64,000 nucleotides of DNA, taken from Crocinitomicaceae bacterium. Lineage in GTDB: Bacteria > Bacteroidota > Bacteroidia > Flavobacteriales_D > Crocinitomicaceae. The first letter of the stretch is position 1. Each line of letters opens with the position of its first letter. Positions 28,691-39,200 of this stretch are shown here, piece by piece. The position numbers and the translations under genes are program-made. The stretch spans positions 1 through 64,000 of the forward strand of contig JAURGK010000002.1 of the NCBI GenBank assembly GCA_030833845.1, in the 5' to 3' direction. The notes under the pieces were generated by a model. The model was not told the DNA's origin. It ran no database searches and saw only the letters and a program-made list of their open reading frames with translations.

Positions 28691-30094
28691 ATGTACCGAT
28701 CTATCTCAGCAATTCAGGATGCACTGCATGCTGGCAAATCGGCATTAGAACTCGTCGAAGAACACTTGGCGCTCATTGCAGCCAATCAAGATTTAAATGC
28801 ATTTTTAGAGGTATTTTCAGATTCAGCAAGGCAGCAAGCAAAGGCCGTTGATCTAAAAATTAAAAATGGCACCGCAGGAAAACTTGCGGGCGTAATTGTT
28901 GGTATCAAAGACAATATCTGTTACAAAGGTCATAAGGTTTCTGCGGCCTCAAAAATATTAAATGGCTTTGAGTCCATATTCACCTCAACAGTACTACAAA
29001 GAATTCTAGACGAAGATGCAATCGTCATTGGGCGCCTGAACTGTGACGAATTTGCCATGGGGAGTTCAAATGAAAATTCAGCTTTCGGTCCGGTTAAAAA
29101 CAATTGGAATCCTAAGTACGTACCCGGCGGATCTTCAGGTGGCAGTGCTGTAGCCGTAGCTGCACAACTTTGCACTGTATCTCTTGGGTCAGATACTGGC
29201 GGTTCGGTGCGCCAACCAGCTTCTTGGACAGGCACCTATGGCATCAAACCCACCTACGGAAGGCTGAGTCGTTATGGTTTAATTGCCTATGCCTCTTCCT
29301 TTGACCAAATTGGGTTTTTTACCAATGAAATTAAAGACACAGAACTTTTACTTCAGATTACTGCAGGCTTAGATGCCTACGATGCCACAAGTTCGAGTAA
29401 ACCCTATGACATTCGAACAAATTTTTCAGAAAAATTAAAGATTGGGGTCATTACAGAATGCATCGAACACCCTGGGCTCGATGCCGAGATCAAAGCAAAA
29501 CTGAATGCAACTCTCGAAGGGCTAAAGAATGCAGGGCATCAAATTATAGAGAAAAGTTTTCCATATTTGGATTATATGGTGCCTACTTACTATGTACTCA
29601 CTACTGCTGAAGCTTCTTCGAATTTGGCCCGTTTTGATGGTGTTCATTACGGTTACAGGAGTACTGAAGCCCAAGGAGTAGAGCAAACTTATGTGAAGTC
29701 GCGTAGTGAAGGTTTTGGCCCAGAGGTTCAACGCCGAATCATGACAGGCACCTTTGTCTTGTCTCATGGCTATTATGATGCCTATTACACCAAGGCTATG
29801 CAGGTAAGGCGGATGTTAAAGGACCATACCAATGCAATGCTGCAAGATTGTGATGTGCTGTTGATGCCCACAACACCCACCACCGCTTTTGAGATGAATT
29901 CAGTAAAAGATCCAATACAAATGTATCTACAAGACATCTTTACAGTTCATGCCAACCTTACTGGTAATCCGGCTTTGAGCATTCCATTTGGTGTACACTC
30001 AAATGGATTGCCATACGGTATACAATTAATGGCCCGAGATTTTGAAGAAGATCTCTTGTTTTACTCGGCAACAAAACTCCAAGATATCACATGA
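28691..30094 (+). CDS. gatA: Asp/Glu-tRNA amidotransferase subunit A
   Basis: GatA is the amidase of the GatCAB complex, which converts mischarged Glu-tRNA(Gln) or Asp-tRNA(Asn) into the correct amides. The amidase triad is visible: Lys73 in GIKDN, the cis-Ser148 in GGSSGGS and the nucleophile Ser172 in DTGGSVRQPASW. The 467-residue length fits. gatB and gatC are elsewhere. It lies between tatA and an MltD-like gene whose start overlaps its stop by four bases. Confidence 0.95.
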   Translation: MYRSISAIQDALHAGKSALELVEEHLALIAANQDLNAFLEVFSDSARQQAKAVDLKIKNGTAGKLAGVIVGIKDNICYKGHKVSAASKILNGFESIFTSTVLQRILDEDAIVIGRLNCDEFAMGSSNENSAFGPVKNNWNPKYVPGGSSGGSAVAVAAQLCTVSLGSDTGGSVRQPASWTGTYGIKPTYGRLSRYGLIAYASSFDQIGFFTNEIKDTELLLQITAGLDAYDATSSSKPYDIRTNFSEKLKIGVITECIEHPGLDAEIKAKLNATLEGLKNAGHQIIEKSFPYLDYMVPTYYVLTTAEASSNLARFDGVHYGYRSTEAQGVEQTYVKSRSEGFGPEVQRRIMTGTFVLSHGYYDAYYTKAMQVRRMLKDHTNAMLQDCDVLLMPTTPTTAFEMNSVKDPIQMYLQDIFTVHANLTGNPALSIPFGVHSNGLPYGIQLMARDFEEDLLFYSATKLQDIT

Positions 30095-31614
30095 AAAATT
30101 GGCTCTGGTTCTATATTTTACTTTTGAGTAGTTCGATTGTATTTGCGCAAAAGCCTGCGCACCTTAAAACTCCTTCTGACACGCTTGATCCAGATCCTTT
30201 TGTAAATGTAGTGCAGCAGAGTTTAGGTTTGTTTTACGCAGATTATGCCAATTCAAATCGTTATGATTCCATTATCACTGCGCTCAAATACACGCCGGGC
30301 CAAATACCAACTTTTTCTGATTCGGTGATTTGTGAAAGGCTTGCACAAATGAATGAACTCACCCCATTCCACCTAGATTGTAATTCTACAACACTTTCAA
30401 CCATTCATTTTTTTGAGAATCAGCGCCGTGGTTTCATACGCGTTGCCTTGGGTCGGTCGGCACTCTATTTTGATTTGTTTGAAGAAAAACTTTCCGAATA
30501 TGGATTGCCTCTTGAATTGCGTTATTTATCTGTCATCGAAAGCGGTTTGCGCCCTCAAGTAAAATCAAGGGCCGGTGCGCTAGGACTTTGGCAATTTATG
30601 TATAAAACAGGACTTTATTTTGGTCTGAAGGAAAATTCATACATCGACGAACGCATGGACCCAGAAAAAGCTACCGATGCTGCTTGTCGTTACCTTAAAC
30701 AACTCTATGGCATTTATGGTGATTGGAACTTGGCACTTGCAGCCTACAATGCTGGCCCAGGGAATGTAAACAATGCTATTCGGAGATCCGGTGGTAAAAC
30801 CACCTATTGGGAAGTTCGTCCTTATTTGCCTAAGGAAACACAAGGCTATGTTCCAAACTTCATTGCCGCTGCCTACATGATGACCTACCATGCGCAGTAC
30901 AATATTATCCCGATGGAATCTAAGATCCATAATGCCCAACTCGATACTATGTGCCTACGAGATGGCATACATATGCAAACAATTGCTAAACTCGTGGACT
31001 GGGATTTGGCAGAAATTCAAAGCCTTAATCCGGTATACAAAACTACCTACATTCCAAAAATGACCCCTGCTAGATGCATCACAGGGCCACTAGAGAAAAT
31101 AGGACTCATAGTGGGTTACGAGGATTCGCTTTATTTACTTGAAGAAGCTATCTATCATCCTAAGCCGGCTATAGAGACCCCTAATCAAAGCTCAGACACG
31201 AGCGATGCTGCACAGCAAAGCATTACGCAAACGGAGGCAACCAAAGACAGTACGTCTACCCAAACACAGCCTGCAAATAATTTGATTTATCACAAAGTGA
31301 AAAGTGGAGAAAATTTGCGTCAAATAGCGCTTCGCTACAATGTTTCGGTAGAACAAGTTATGGAGTGGAACGCCTTGCGGACTACCAATATTTATGTCGG
31401 GCAAAAACTTACCATTTACAGTGACCAATCCGCACCTGTAAAGCAAACAACACCGCCACCTCCTCCTGTTAAGAAATATTACACCGTTCGTGCTGGAGAC
31501 ACCTTCTCAAAAATAGCCCAGCGCCATAATTTGACCCAGGCCCAATTGCAAAGACTCAATCCGGGTATTAAAATCAACACCATTAATATTGGTCAAAGAA
31601 TCCGTGTAAAGTAG
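30091..31614 (+). CDS. mltD: Membrane-bound lytic transglycosylase of MltD type with two LysM repeats
   Basis: This enzyme would cleave peptidoglycan glycans to 1,6-anhydro products in the periplasm. A signal peptide (residues 1-20, ending FAQ) precedes an SLT domain with the catalytic glutamate in LSVIESGLRP (Glu150), GALGLWQFM and the AAYNAGPGNV motif. A Ser/Thr/Gln-rich spacer then leads to two LysM peptidoglycan-binding repeats at about 405-450 and 463-506 (VKSGENLRQIA and VRAGDTFSKIA). There is no lipobox. The start overlaps the gatA stop (ATGA). Confidence 0.92.
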   Translation: MKNWLWFYILLLSSSIVFAQKPAHLKTPSDTLDPDPFVNVVQQSLGLFYADYANSNRYDSIITALKYTPGQIPTFSDSVICERLAQMNELTPFHLDCNSTTLSTIHFFENQRRGFIRVALGRSALYFDLFEEKLSEYGLPLELRYLSVIESGLRPQVKSRAGALGLWQFMYKTGLYFGLKENSYIDERMDPEKATDAACRYLKQLYGIYGDWNLALAAYNAGPGNVNNAIRRSGGKTTYWEVRPYLPKETQGYVPNFIAAAYMMTYHAQYNIIPMESKIHNAQLDTMCLRDGIHMQTIAKLVDWDLAEIQSLNPVYKTTYIPKMTPARCITGPLEKIGLIVGYEDSLYLLEEAIYHPKPAIETPNQSSDTSDAAQQSITQTEATKDSTSTQTQPANNLIYHKVKSGENLRQIALRYNVSVEQVMEWNALRTTNIYVGQKLTIYSDQSAPVKQTTPPPPPVKKYYTVRAGDTFSKIAQRHNLTQAQLQRLNPGIKINTINIGQRIRVK

Positions 31615-31619
31615 TCCAA

Positions 31620-32375
31620 ATGAAGCTCTCTGGAGTCATTATTACTTTCAATGAGGAGCGCAATATTCGCCGCTGCCTTCAATCTTTAGAGGGTGTTTGC
31701 GATGAAATATTGGTTTTGGATTCATTTTCTACAGACCAAACAGAAGCTATTTGTAAAGAGTTTGGAGCGCGCTTTGAACAGCATCCATTTGAAGGCCACA
31801 TCCAACAAAAAAATGAGGCGCTGAAACGCGCACAACATGGGTGGGTGCTGTCTTTAGATGCCGACGAGGCCTTAAGCCCCAAGCTCACGGCCTCGATCCT
31901 TGATATAAAAAATTCTTCACCTGTCAAAGGCGGCTATACCATGAACCGACTGACGAATTATTGTGGCAAGTGGATTCATCATAGCGGTTGGTATCCAGAC
32001 ACCAAACTTCGCTTGGTATCCAAAGAAAATGCACAGTGGGGTGGAACCAATCCCCATGATAAATTAATACCTGATGCTCAGCTCCCTTTGCAACATCTCC
32101 GAGGAGATTTGTTGCATTATTCTTATTATACCAAAGAAGATCATTTCAAGCAGATTGCCTATTTTTCTGAGATAGCAGCCAAGGAATTGTTTGCAAAAAA
32201 AATCAAGAGTAATTTACTTAAGATTGGAATAAAAACGGCAGCGCAGTTTATCAAGAGCTACATCATCAAGTTAGGCTTTCTTGATGGAACCGCCGGATGG
32301 CACATTGCAGTCCGTAGTGCATATGGTACCAATCAAAAATATGCACGCTTGCGCAAACATTGGCAAGATGCCTAG
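31620..32375 (+). CDS. Family 2 glycosyltransferase (WaaE/KdtX-like)
   Basis: A 251-residue GT-A fold enzyme. It starts with the nucleotide-sugar strand GVIITFNEERNI, then DSFSTDQTEAI and the metal-binding DADE motif in LSLDADEAL. The middle matches the WaaE-like subfamily, which adds a hexose to the lipopolysaccharide core (HHSGWYPDTKLRLV). A C-terminal amphipathic region could associate with the membrane. It begins five bases after mltD and overlaps the next glycosyltransferase by eight bases, consistent with a small surface-polysaccharide group. The acceptor is unknown. Confidence 0.85.
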   Translation: MKLSGVIITFNEERNIRRCLQSLEGVCDEILVLDSFSTDQTEAICKEFGARFEQHPFEGHIQQKNEALKRAQHGWVLSLDADEALSPKLTASILDIKNSSPVKGGYTMNRLTNYCGKWIHHSGWYPDTKLRLVSKENAQWGGTNPHDKLIPDAQLPLQHLRGDLLHYSYYTKEDHFKQIAYFSEIAAKELFAKKIKSNLLKIGIKTAAQFIKSYIIKLGFLDGTAGWHIAVRSAYGTNQKYARLRKHWQDA

Positions 32376-33309
32376 TTCACAAAAAATACTGATCAGCCGT
32401 ACGGATGGCATTGGAGATGTTTGTCTGACACTTCCTGTATGCAGGGCCCTTAGATCAGAGTTTCCAAATGCCGAACTGGTTTTTTTGTGCAGAGAGTATA
32501 CCAAAGCGGTGCTTGCCAAATTCGATGCAATCGATTCAATTCTTCTGTTAGAAGATTTAGAAAATCTTCAAAGTAACAAGAGGAGGGAAGTACTTGGTAC
32601 TTTCTCTGTTGTGCTCCATTTGTATCCAAATAGGCGTGTGGCTTTTTGGTGTAAGCAAGCAAGAATTCGGCTACGTATTGGTACCGCACACCGTTGGCAT
32701 CATTGGTTTTATTGCAATGCCAGGCCGCGTTTTTCTAGGTTCCGCTCAGATCTTCACGAGGCTCAATTGAATTTTAAATTGCTTACACCTTTAGGAATAG
32801 AGCAAATTCCCAGTTGGGATGACATCCAAAAACAATATTTCACAAATACACAAAAGCCCATACAAGAGAATTTATCTGAAGACTGGTCTTTGGTCATATT
32901 GTTGCATCCGAAGTCTCATGGGAATGGGCTTGAGTACCCTATTGAAAAGTATATGTCACTTGCTCAAATCTTGACAAACAAGGGGTACAAAGTCTATTTT
33001 ACGGGTACCGAAAAAGAAGGTTTACAATTTAGAGATCAAATTCCCCAGGATCCAAATATTTTTGACGCCACTGGCCTCTGGGATTTGGCTACTTTTATAG
33101 CCAACATTGCCAAGGCAAAGGCCCTAGTCGCCTGTTCAACGGGCCCTTATCACTTGGCCGGACTCAGCGGCATACGTGCGATAGGTCTTTTTGAAGAGCA
33201 AAAGCCAATTCATCCCGGCAGGTGGGCCTCTTTAGGCCCCAAGGCTCATGCTTTAGCCCCTTTACAGCTACTCACCCCACAAGAAATTGCCGATGTCATT
33301 GAAAAGTAG
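32368..33309 (+). CDS. Family 9 glycosyltransferase (heptosyltransferase-like)
   Basis: I choose the ATG at 32368 (313 residues), which puts the GT9 signature ILISRTDGIGDVCLTLP right at the N-terminus; an earlier in-frame ATG at 32281 would overlap the previous gene by 95 bases. The C-terminal half has the donor-binding pattern with VACSTGPYHLAGLSG and PIHPGRW. The family transfers ADP-heptose or similar sugars to the inner core of lipopolysaccharide on the cytoplasmic face. It works beside the WaaE-like gene upstream, but the exact sugar is not determined. Confidence 0.86.
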   Translation: MPSSQKILISRTDGIGDVCLTLPVCRALRSEFPNAELVFLCREYTKAVLAKFDAIDSILLLEDLENLQSNKRREVLGTFSVVLHLYPNRRVAFWCKQARIRLRIGTAHRWHHWFYCNARPRFSRFRSDLHEAQLNFKLLTPLGIEQIPSWDDIQKQYFTNTQKPIQENLSEDWSLVILLHPKSHGNGLEYPIEKYMSLAQILTNKGYKVYFTGTEKEGLQFRDQIPQDPNIFDATGLWDLATFIANIAKAKALVACSTGPYHLAGLSGIRAIGLFEEQKPIHPGRWASLGPKAHALAPLQLLTPQEIADVIEK

Positions 33310-34015
33310 TTTTCTGCGCAATGGGCTATTGGCCATGTTTGTATTCGTATTCAGTTACGGCTTATTTGTTTGGGAAAACCCACCCCTCACATTTAACTGG
33401 AGCCTATTTTCTAGATCAATCACCCAAGCTTTCTTGATCGGTCAAATTTATTTTTGGCTGCAAACTAAATATTACAAGCAATTAGGCCGTATGCACTTTT
33501 TACATTGGATCCTCTATCCAATAGCATTCTACATTGAGGCCTACCAAGAGGTATTTGATTTCCTCTGGTTTTGGACCCTTCTGTTAGTCCAACTGACCTT
33601 AGTCTTAAGTTATGAGCAAGTATTTTTTTGGCGTCGTATTCCGGGCTTAAAAAATCTTCTAATTGCTTCTATGTGGTTCATCCAGTTAAATCTAATTCCT
33701 GGAATAGCAGGGCACCCTGGCTTACTATTTTGGCCCTATTTATTGTTTTATTTTGCTTTAAGTCTTCAAGTAGACATCGAAGACATAGATGAAGACCAAG
33801 GTAAAATTCGAACCCTAGCAAGTCTACTTGGAAAAACCAATGCTGATTATGGGGTGGTTTTTCTGCTGACTTTATTTGCCTATTATATGTCACTACCGTG
33901 GGTTTGGATCATGCTTGGGCTTTTAGTTGCCAAACATGAATTGCGCCTTCCAAAGGGAAGTTACGATCTATTGCTTTTAGTTCTCGGCCTTTACTTTCTC
34001 TTCATGAACTTGTAA
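33293..34015 (+). CDS. UbiA-like integral membrane protein
   Basis: A 240-residue protein with about seven or eight hydrophobic segments. One cytoplasmic loop reads DIEDIDEDQGKIRTLASLLGK, which matches the second Asp-rich motif of UbiA prenyltransferases (DxxD followed by K-TLA-LLG). The first motif (NDxxDxxxD) expected near the N-terminus is not visible. It may be a diverged prenyltransferase or a non-catalytic relative. The ATG at 33293 overlaps the GT9 gene by 17 bases; a TTG at 33287 is an alternative. It ends inside the leuS promoter region. Confidence 0.7.
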   Translation: MSLKSSFLRNGLLAMFVFVFSYGLFVWENPPLTFNWSLFSRSITQAFLIGQIYFWLQTKYYKQLGRMHFLHWILYPIAFYIEAYQEVFDFLWFWTLLLVQLTLVLSYEQVFFWRRIPGLKNLLIASMWFIQLNLIPGIAGHPGLLFWPYLLFYFALSLQVDIEDIDEDQGKIRTLASLLGKTNADYGVVFLLTLFAYYMSLPWVWIMLGLLVAKHELRLPKGSYDLLLLVLGLYFLFMNL

Positions 34016-34039
34016 TGAACCTTAAGCTTTGTATCTTTG
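34010..34039 (+). promoter_or_regulatory. Promoter of leuS
   Basis: TTG at 34010-34012, exactly 19 bases, then TATCTTTG at 34032-34039. The -33 box overlaps the last codons of the upstream gene. The start would be near 34046, 12 bases before the leuS ATG, which excludes the in-frame TTG at 34037 as a translation start. Confidence 0.8.
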
Positions 34040-34057
34040 TGCTTTCTACAAGCAAAC

Positions 34058-36831
<2,774 letters not shown>

Positions 36832-36835
<4 letters not shown>

Positions 36836-37701
36836 TCAAAAAGCGCCAGCAAGCTTCCCGCATTTTTAACCTCCGTAATGAGGTCTTTGAGTATAGCGCT
36901 ATGCGTATGAATTTGAGCACCTCCGGCTAAAATTCTTATTTGTGGCGCGTCATTGCGAAGCTGTTTGAAGTAGCCAACAATGAAATGTTCATCTACAGCT
37001 GTTAACCAGCTGCTCAAAACTACCGTAGGCTGAAGTCTTTCAATGCAGTCTATCAATGAATCATAAGGAAGGCTTTGTCCAAGGTAATAGGTGCAAAATC
37101 CTTTTGATCGAAGTAAATATTGGTAAAACAATAAACCAATCTCGTGCCAGTCATGCTCCGGCAAGAAGATTAAAATACTTTCTTTGTTTTTAACAGGAAT
37201 CGGTAATTTATCTATTTCGGAAATTACCTTTTGTCTTATGAGATTTGAAATAAAGTGTTCTTGTGCAGCACTAATGCTATTGACCAACCACATCACACCG
37301 ATACGGTCTAAAAATGGTATCAAATGATCGGTAAAAGTAGCTTCTAATCCTTTTTCATTGATGAGGTCAGTTAGGGTATTTCGAAAAAGTTGTTCATCCA
37401 ATTCTAAAAGGGCTAAGATGAGTTTCTCTTCGGCGTTATCTACAGATGTTGTTAAACGGATATCGGCAACCATATTATGTATGGCCTCAGTCCCCATGGT
37501 GGCGATTTTAGAAATCTTGACCCCTCTTTTATTCAACAAACTTATATTGAGTAAAAAGGAGAGATCAGCATCGGTATAAGTGCGAATTTTTGTATCCGTT
37601 CTTTCGGGTATAAGCATGCCATAACGTTTTTCCCAAATACGAATGGTATGCGCTTTGATGCCCGTTAGAATTTCAATATCTTTAATCTTATACTCTGCCA
37701 T
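36832..37701 (-). CDS. MerR-family regulator with cobalamin-binding domain (CarH/LitR-like)
   Basis: A 289-residue regulator. Residues 1-70 form a MerR winged helix (YKIKDIEILTGIKAHTIRIWEKRYG). A helical bundle follows with the Wx9EH signature (Trp138, Glu148-His149), then a B12-binding Rossmann domain with DxHxxG (Asp184, His186, Gly189). These are the residues that hold adenosylcobalamin in light-sensing CarH repressors, so it is probably a B12-dependent, possibly light-responsive regulator. The residue after Trp138 is Leu rather than the His that caps cobalt in light in the Thermus protein. No carotenoid genes are nearby. It is convergent with leuS and divergent from ysxC. Confidence 0.85.
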
Positions 37702-37730
37702 GGCTATGGTAATTAAATCTTAACAACCTT

Positions 37731-37741
37731 AAACATAGTTT
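37731..37741. promoter_or_regulatory. Palindrome AAACATAGTTT, candidate operator of the MerR gene
   Basis: AAAC-ATA-GTTT is a perfect inverted repeat with a three-base centre in the 84-base gap between the MerR gene and ysxC. It overlaps a possible minus-strand promoter of the regulator (TTTTG, 17 bases, TATGTTTA). MerR-family proteins often repress or activate their own gene this way, so autoregulation is plausible, but no second copy was seen. Confidence 0.35.
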
Positions 37742-37773
37742 GTTCACATGGCTGCAAAAATAAAAGATTAAAG

Positions 37774-37781
37774 TAAATTTG
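37774..37781 (+). promoter_or_regulatory. -7 box of ysxC promoter
   Basis: TAAATTTG at 37774-37781 matches the -7 consensus; CTG at 37752-37754, 19 bases upstream, is one base off the -33 box. The ysxC ATG follows the box by only four bases, so the mRNA would be leaderless or nearly so. Confidence 0.5.
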
Positions 37782-37785
37782 CAAC

Positions 37786-38376
37786 ATGCAGATTAAAAGC
37801 GCAGAGTTCATTATTTCCAATACAGAAGTCAGTAAATGCCCTAGTGATGGCAAGGCAGAATTCGCTTTTATTGGCAGATCAAACGTAGGGAAGTCTTCAT
37901 TAATCAATATGTTAACTTCCAAAAAGGGCTTGGCCAAAACTTCTGGCACCCCCGGTAAAACCCAACTCATTAATCATTTTTTGATCAATGAGCTTTGGTA
38001 TTTGGTAGACTTACCAGGCTATGGGTATGCCAAAGTGAGCCGGTCTCAGCGCAGTACTTTTGAGCGGTTTATTTCCGATTACCTCACCAAGCGGGAAACG
38101 CTATACAATATTTTTGTTTTGCTCGATGCTCGCCTAGAGCCCCAAAAAATTGATCTCGAATTCATGAATTGGTGCGGTGAGAAAGGTCTTCCTTTTTCCA
38201 TGGTATTTACCAAAATAGATAAATTGTCAAGTACGGCATTGCAAAAGAATCTGGCTAAATACAAAAAAGAGATGCTCAAATATTGGGCTGAATTGCCTCC
38301 AGTTTTCACCACTTCGAGTGAATCTGGCTTTGGTAAAGAACCATTGCTCAATTACATTGAGCAGATCTTGGCCTGA
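37786..38376 (+). CDS. ysxC: Ribosome biogenesis GTP-binding protein YsxC/EngB
   Basis: A 196-residue TrmE-Era-type GTPase needed for assembly of the large ribosomal subunit. Visible motifs are G1 GRSNVGKS (residues 30-37), G2 threonines in SGTPGKTQ, G3 DLPGYGYAK and G4 TKID, and a final ETSSES-like G5 ([10 protein letters not shown]). The length is normal for the family. It starts just after a consensus -7 box and is followed by a YebC-family gene with its own promoter. Confidence 0.95.
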   Translation: MQIKSAEFIISNTEVSKCPSDGKAEFAFIGRSNVGKSSLINMLTSKKGLAKTSGTPGKTQLINHFLINELWYLVDLPGYGYAKVSRSQRSTFERFISDYLTKRETLYNIFVLLDARLEPQKIDLEFMNWCGEKGLPFSMVFTKIDKLSSTALQKNLAKYKKEMLKYWAELPPVFTTSSESGFGKEPLLNYIEQILA

Positions 38377-38391
38377 GTCTAAATTGCGCAC

Positions 38392-38422
38392 TTGAATTTT
38401 CATACTGAATTGCTTATTTTTG
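38392..38422 (+). promoter_or_regulatory. Promoter of the yebC-family gene
   Basis: TTG at 38392-38394, 20 bases, TATTTTTG at 38415-38422; both boxes fit the consensus. The start codon at 38439 is 16 bases after the -7 box. Confidence 0.65.
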
Positions 38423-38438
38423 CCCAAAATAAACGCAC

Positions 38439-39149
38439 ATGGGAAGAGCATTTGAATACCGCAGAGCAGCAAAAGAAAAACGTTGGGACAAAATGTCCAA
38501 AATGTTTCCAAAACTTGGCAAAGCCATCACTATGGCTGCTAAGGAAGGTGGAATGGACCCAACTACTAATGCTAAATTGCGCACAGCGATTCAAAATGCC
38601 AAGTCTGAGAATATGCCAAAAGACAATATCGAGTCCGCTATCAAGCGTGCAGCTCAAAAAGATATTGCCTCCTTTACTGAAGTAAATTACGAAGGAAAAG
38701 GACCTCATGGCGTATTGGTTTATGTGGAATGTGCTACCGACAATCCGACACGAACAGTTGCCAATGTCAAATCTTATTTCAACAAAGCGGGTGGGGCAGT
38801 AGTACCGAACGGTTCTATGGAATTTATGTTTGCTCGCAAGAGTGTTTTTGAAATTGTGCGCACAGATCAAATGGATCCGGAAATGCTTGAGCTTGAACTC
38901 ATCGATGCAGGTTGTGAAGAAATTGAAATCGAGGAGGGATTACTGACCGTTTACGGTGATTACACTGCCTTTGGTACCATTGCCAAAGCCTTAGAAGACA
39001 TGCAGATTGAAGTGCAAAAGTCTAGTTTAAAGCGTATCCCAACGAGCCCTGTAGAATTTACTGAAGAACAATTAGTCGACATTGAGAAAATGTTAGATAA
39101 AATTGAAGATGATGACGATATTCAGCAAGTCTTCACCAATATTGCGTAA
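38439..39149 (+). CDS. YebC/PmpR-family protein
   Basis: A 236-residue member of the YebC/PmpR family ([21 protein letters not shown] is the Bacteroidota form of the N-terminus, and [13 protein letters not shown] is conserved). Members were first described as DNA-binding regulators; more recent work shows that some help ribosomes pass proline-rich stretches. Three domains of the fold are intact. After the stop an inverted repeat ATTGCGTA/TACGCAAT (39141-39148 and 39163-39170) might form a weak hairpin, but lacks a T run. Confidence 0.9.
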   Translation: MGRAFEYRRAAKEKRWDKMSKMFPKLGKAITMAAKEGGMDPTTNAKLRTAIQNAKSENMPKDNIESAIKRAAQKDIASFTEVNYEGKGPHGVLVYVECATDNPTRTVANVKSYFNKAGGAVVPNGSMEFMFARKSVFEIVRTDQMDPEMLELELIDAGCEEIEIEEGLLTVYGDYTAFGTIAKALEDMQIEVQKSSLKRIPTSPVEFTEEQLVDIEKMLDKIEDDDDIQQVFTNIA

Positions 39150-39200
39150 ATTACATACTAAATACGCAATTTAAGCGTTATCATGTTTATTCTAATCTCA

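Noticed and set aside
32281-32367. Longer start for the GT9 gene at 32281
   Set aside because: It overlaps the preceding glycosyltransferase by 95 bases and adds residues before the family's N-terminal strand.
34037-34057. TTG start for leuS at 34037
   Set aside because: The codon is the end of the -7 promoter box; the transcript begins after it.
38400-38870. Minus-strand frame of 156 codons opposite the yebC-family gene
   Set aside because: It covers the yebC promoter and coding start, and its translation resembles no protein.
39141-39170. Inverted repeat ATTGCGTA-N14-TACGCAAT at the end of the yebC-family gene as a terminator
   Set aside because: AT-rich eight-pair stem with a long loop and no T run, so an intrinsic terminator is not supported.
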